Assembly: GCA_028065135.1 (NCBI GenBank)
Contig: JAPTWR010000030.1
Coordinates: forward strand, 1-6,383
DNA length: 6,383 nt
Source of the DNA: Acidithiobacillus sp.
GTDB taxonomy: Bacteria > Pseudomonadota > Gammaproteobacteria > Acidithiobacillales > Acidithiobacillaceae
Direction: 5' to 3'
The position numbers were made by a program, and so were the translations under genes. Below, piece after piece: positions 6,192 to 6,383 of the stretch; position 1 is the stretch's first letter; each line of letters begins with the position of its first letter. The notes below the pieces were generated by a model. The model was not told the origin of the DNA. It saw nothing but the letters and a program-made list of their open reading frames with translations, and made no database searches.

Positions 6192-6232
6192 GTGTTTATA
6201 ACACTATAGTATTCCTAATAAAATGATACTAT
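6192..6232 (-). promoter_or_regulatory. AT-rich promoter region of the regulator with two inverted repeats
   Basis: Fifty to ninety bases upstream of the regulator start there are two symmetric elements: GTGTT-TAT-AACAC (6192-6204) and ATAGTAT-13 bases-ATACTAT (6206-6212 and 6226-6232). A minus-strand TATAAA (6195-6200) inside the first palindrome could be a -10 box; the matching -35 region (TTTTAT, 17-base spacing) is poor. A poor -35 with adjacent dyads fits a regulated, perhaps autoregulated promoter. No sigma54 -24/-12 element was found here. Confidence 0.4.
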
Positions 6233-6347
6233 CGGTGAACGTCATTCCCGCCCTTAGTCTGCAGCTGCCGATCTTGAGAGTGGAAAGGCCGGGGCTACCA
6301 CACGGCAAGACATTGGCTATTTCACCCACTGAGGGCTCAAAATTCAA
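6204..6347 (-). CDS. Weak candidate: 47-codon frame with TTG start upstream of the regulator
   Basis: A minus-strand frame begins at TTG 6345-6347, four bases after a strong AAGGAG (6352-6357), and ends at TAG 6204-6206, about 60 bases before the regulator. The product (MNFEPSVGEIANVLPCGSPG...) is not recognised and the start codon is rare. Against it: the same Shine-Dalgarno could serve nothing at all, and the frame runs through the inverted repeat at 6226-6232. The rest of 6233-6383 shows no other feature. Confidence 0.15.
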   Translation of the reverse strand: MNFEPSVGEIANVLPCGSPGLSTLKIGSCRLRAGMTFTDSIILLGIL

Positions 6348-6383
6348 ACATCTCCTTATATTCTAGTGTAATGTTACATGCTT

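Noticed and set aside
1..6383. CRISPR arrays, tRNA, rRNA, replication origin, integrase or phage attachment sites
   Set aside because: No regularly spaced repeats, no cloverleaf or rRNA sequence, no iterons, no recombinase gene and no matching direct repeats at the edges of the phage-like segment were seen.

Overview
The window looks like a patch of accessory DNA from a proteobacterium. The genus is not fixed by anything seen. The ISL3-type transposase is of the kind known from Acidithiobacillus (for example ISAfe1/IST2), and the regulator has a VpsR-like N-terminus, so an acidophilic or environmental proteobacterium is plausible. That is recall, not a search result.

Layout. Positions 1-389 (minus strand) hold a HigB-HigA type II toxin-antitoxin operon with an intact toxin; the antitoxin runs off the left edge. 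A near-consensus sigma70 promoter lies at 396-424, so close to the toxin start that the transcript may be leaderless. Positions 425-895 contain only short or broken reading frames: an unassigned 70-codon frame on the plus strand and a protein-like remnant without a start on the minus strand. Positions 896-2198 are one complete but decayed ISL3-family insertion sequence. It has recognisable terminal inverted repeats and a transposase broken by a CT-repeat frameshift, an in-frame stop, two further frameshifts and the apparent loss of a catalytic Asp. Positions 2186-4099 encode a 637-residue phage tail-fibre/tail-spike-like protein with a predicted beta-helix. Its ATG lies inside the right inverted repeat of the IS, so the gene has most likely lost its native 5' end. 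Positions 4101-4356 (minus) are a heavily mutated RelB/DinJ antitoxin pseudogene, which does not appear in any single open frame; its toxin partner is absent, replaced by the end of the phage-like gene. Positions 4404-4746 hold little. Positions 4747-6141 (minus) encode an intact 464-residue enhancer-binding-protein-type regulator with a VpsR-like N-terminal domain, AAA+ core and Fis-type HTH. It is preceded by an AT-rich promoter region with two inverted repeats.

The genes between the ends do not form a pathway. The toxin-antitoxin operon and the regulator look functional. Between them lies an accretion zone in which an IS, a truncated phage gene, a dead antitoxin and other fragments have been stacked end to end. 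The most notable points are the IS-supplied start codon of the tail gene, the sharp junction between that gene and the dead antitoxin, and the reconstructable decay path of the transposase. I see no convincing novel multi-gene system.
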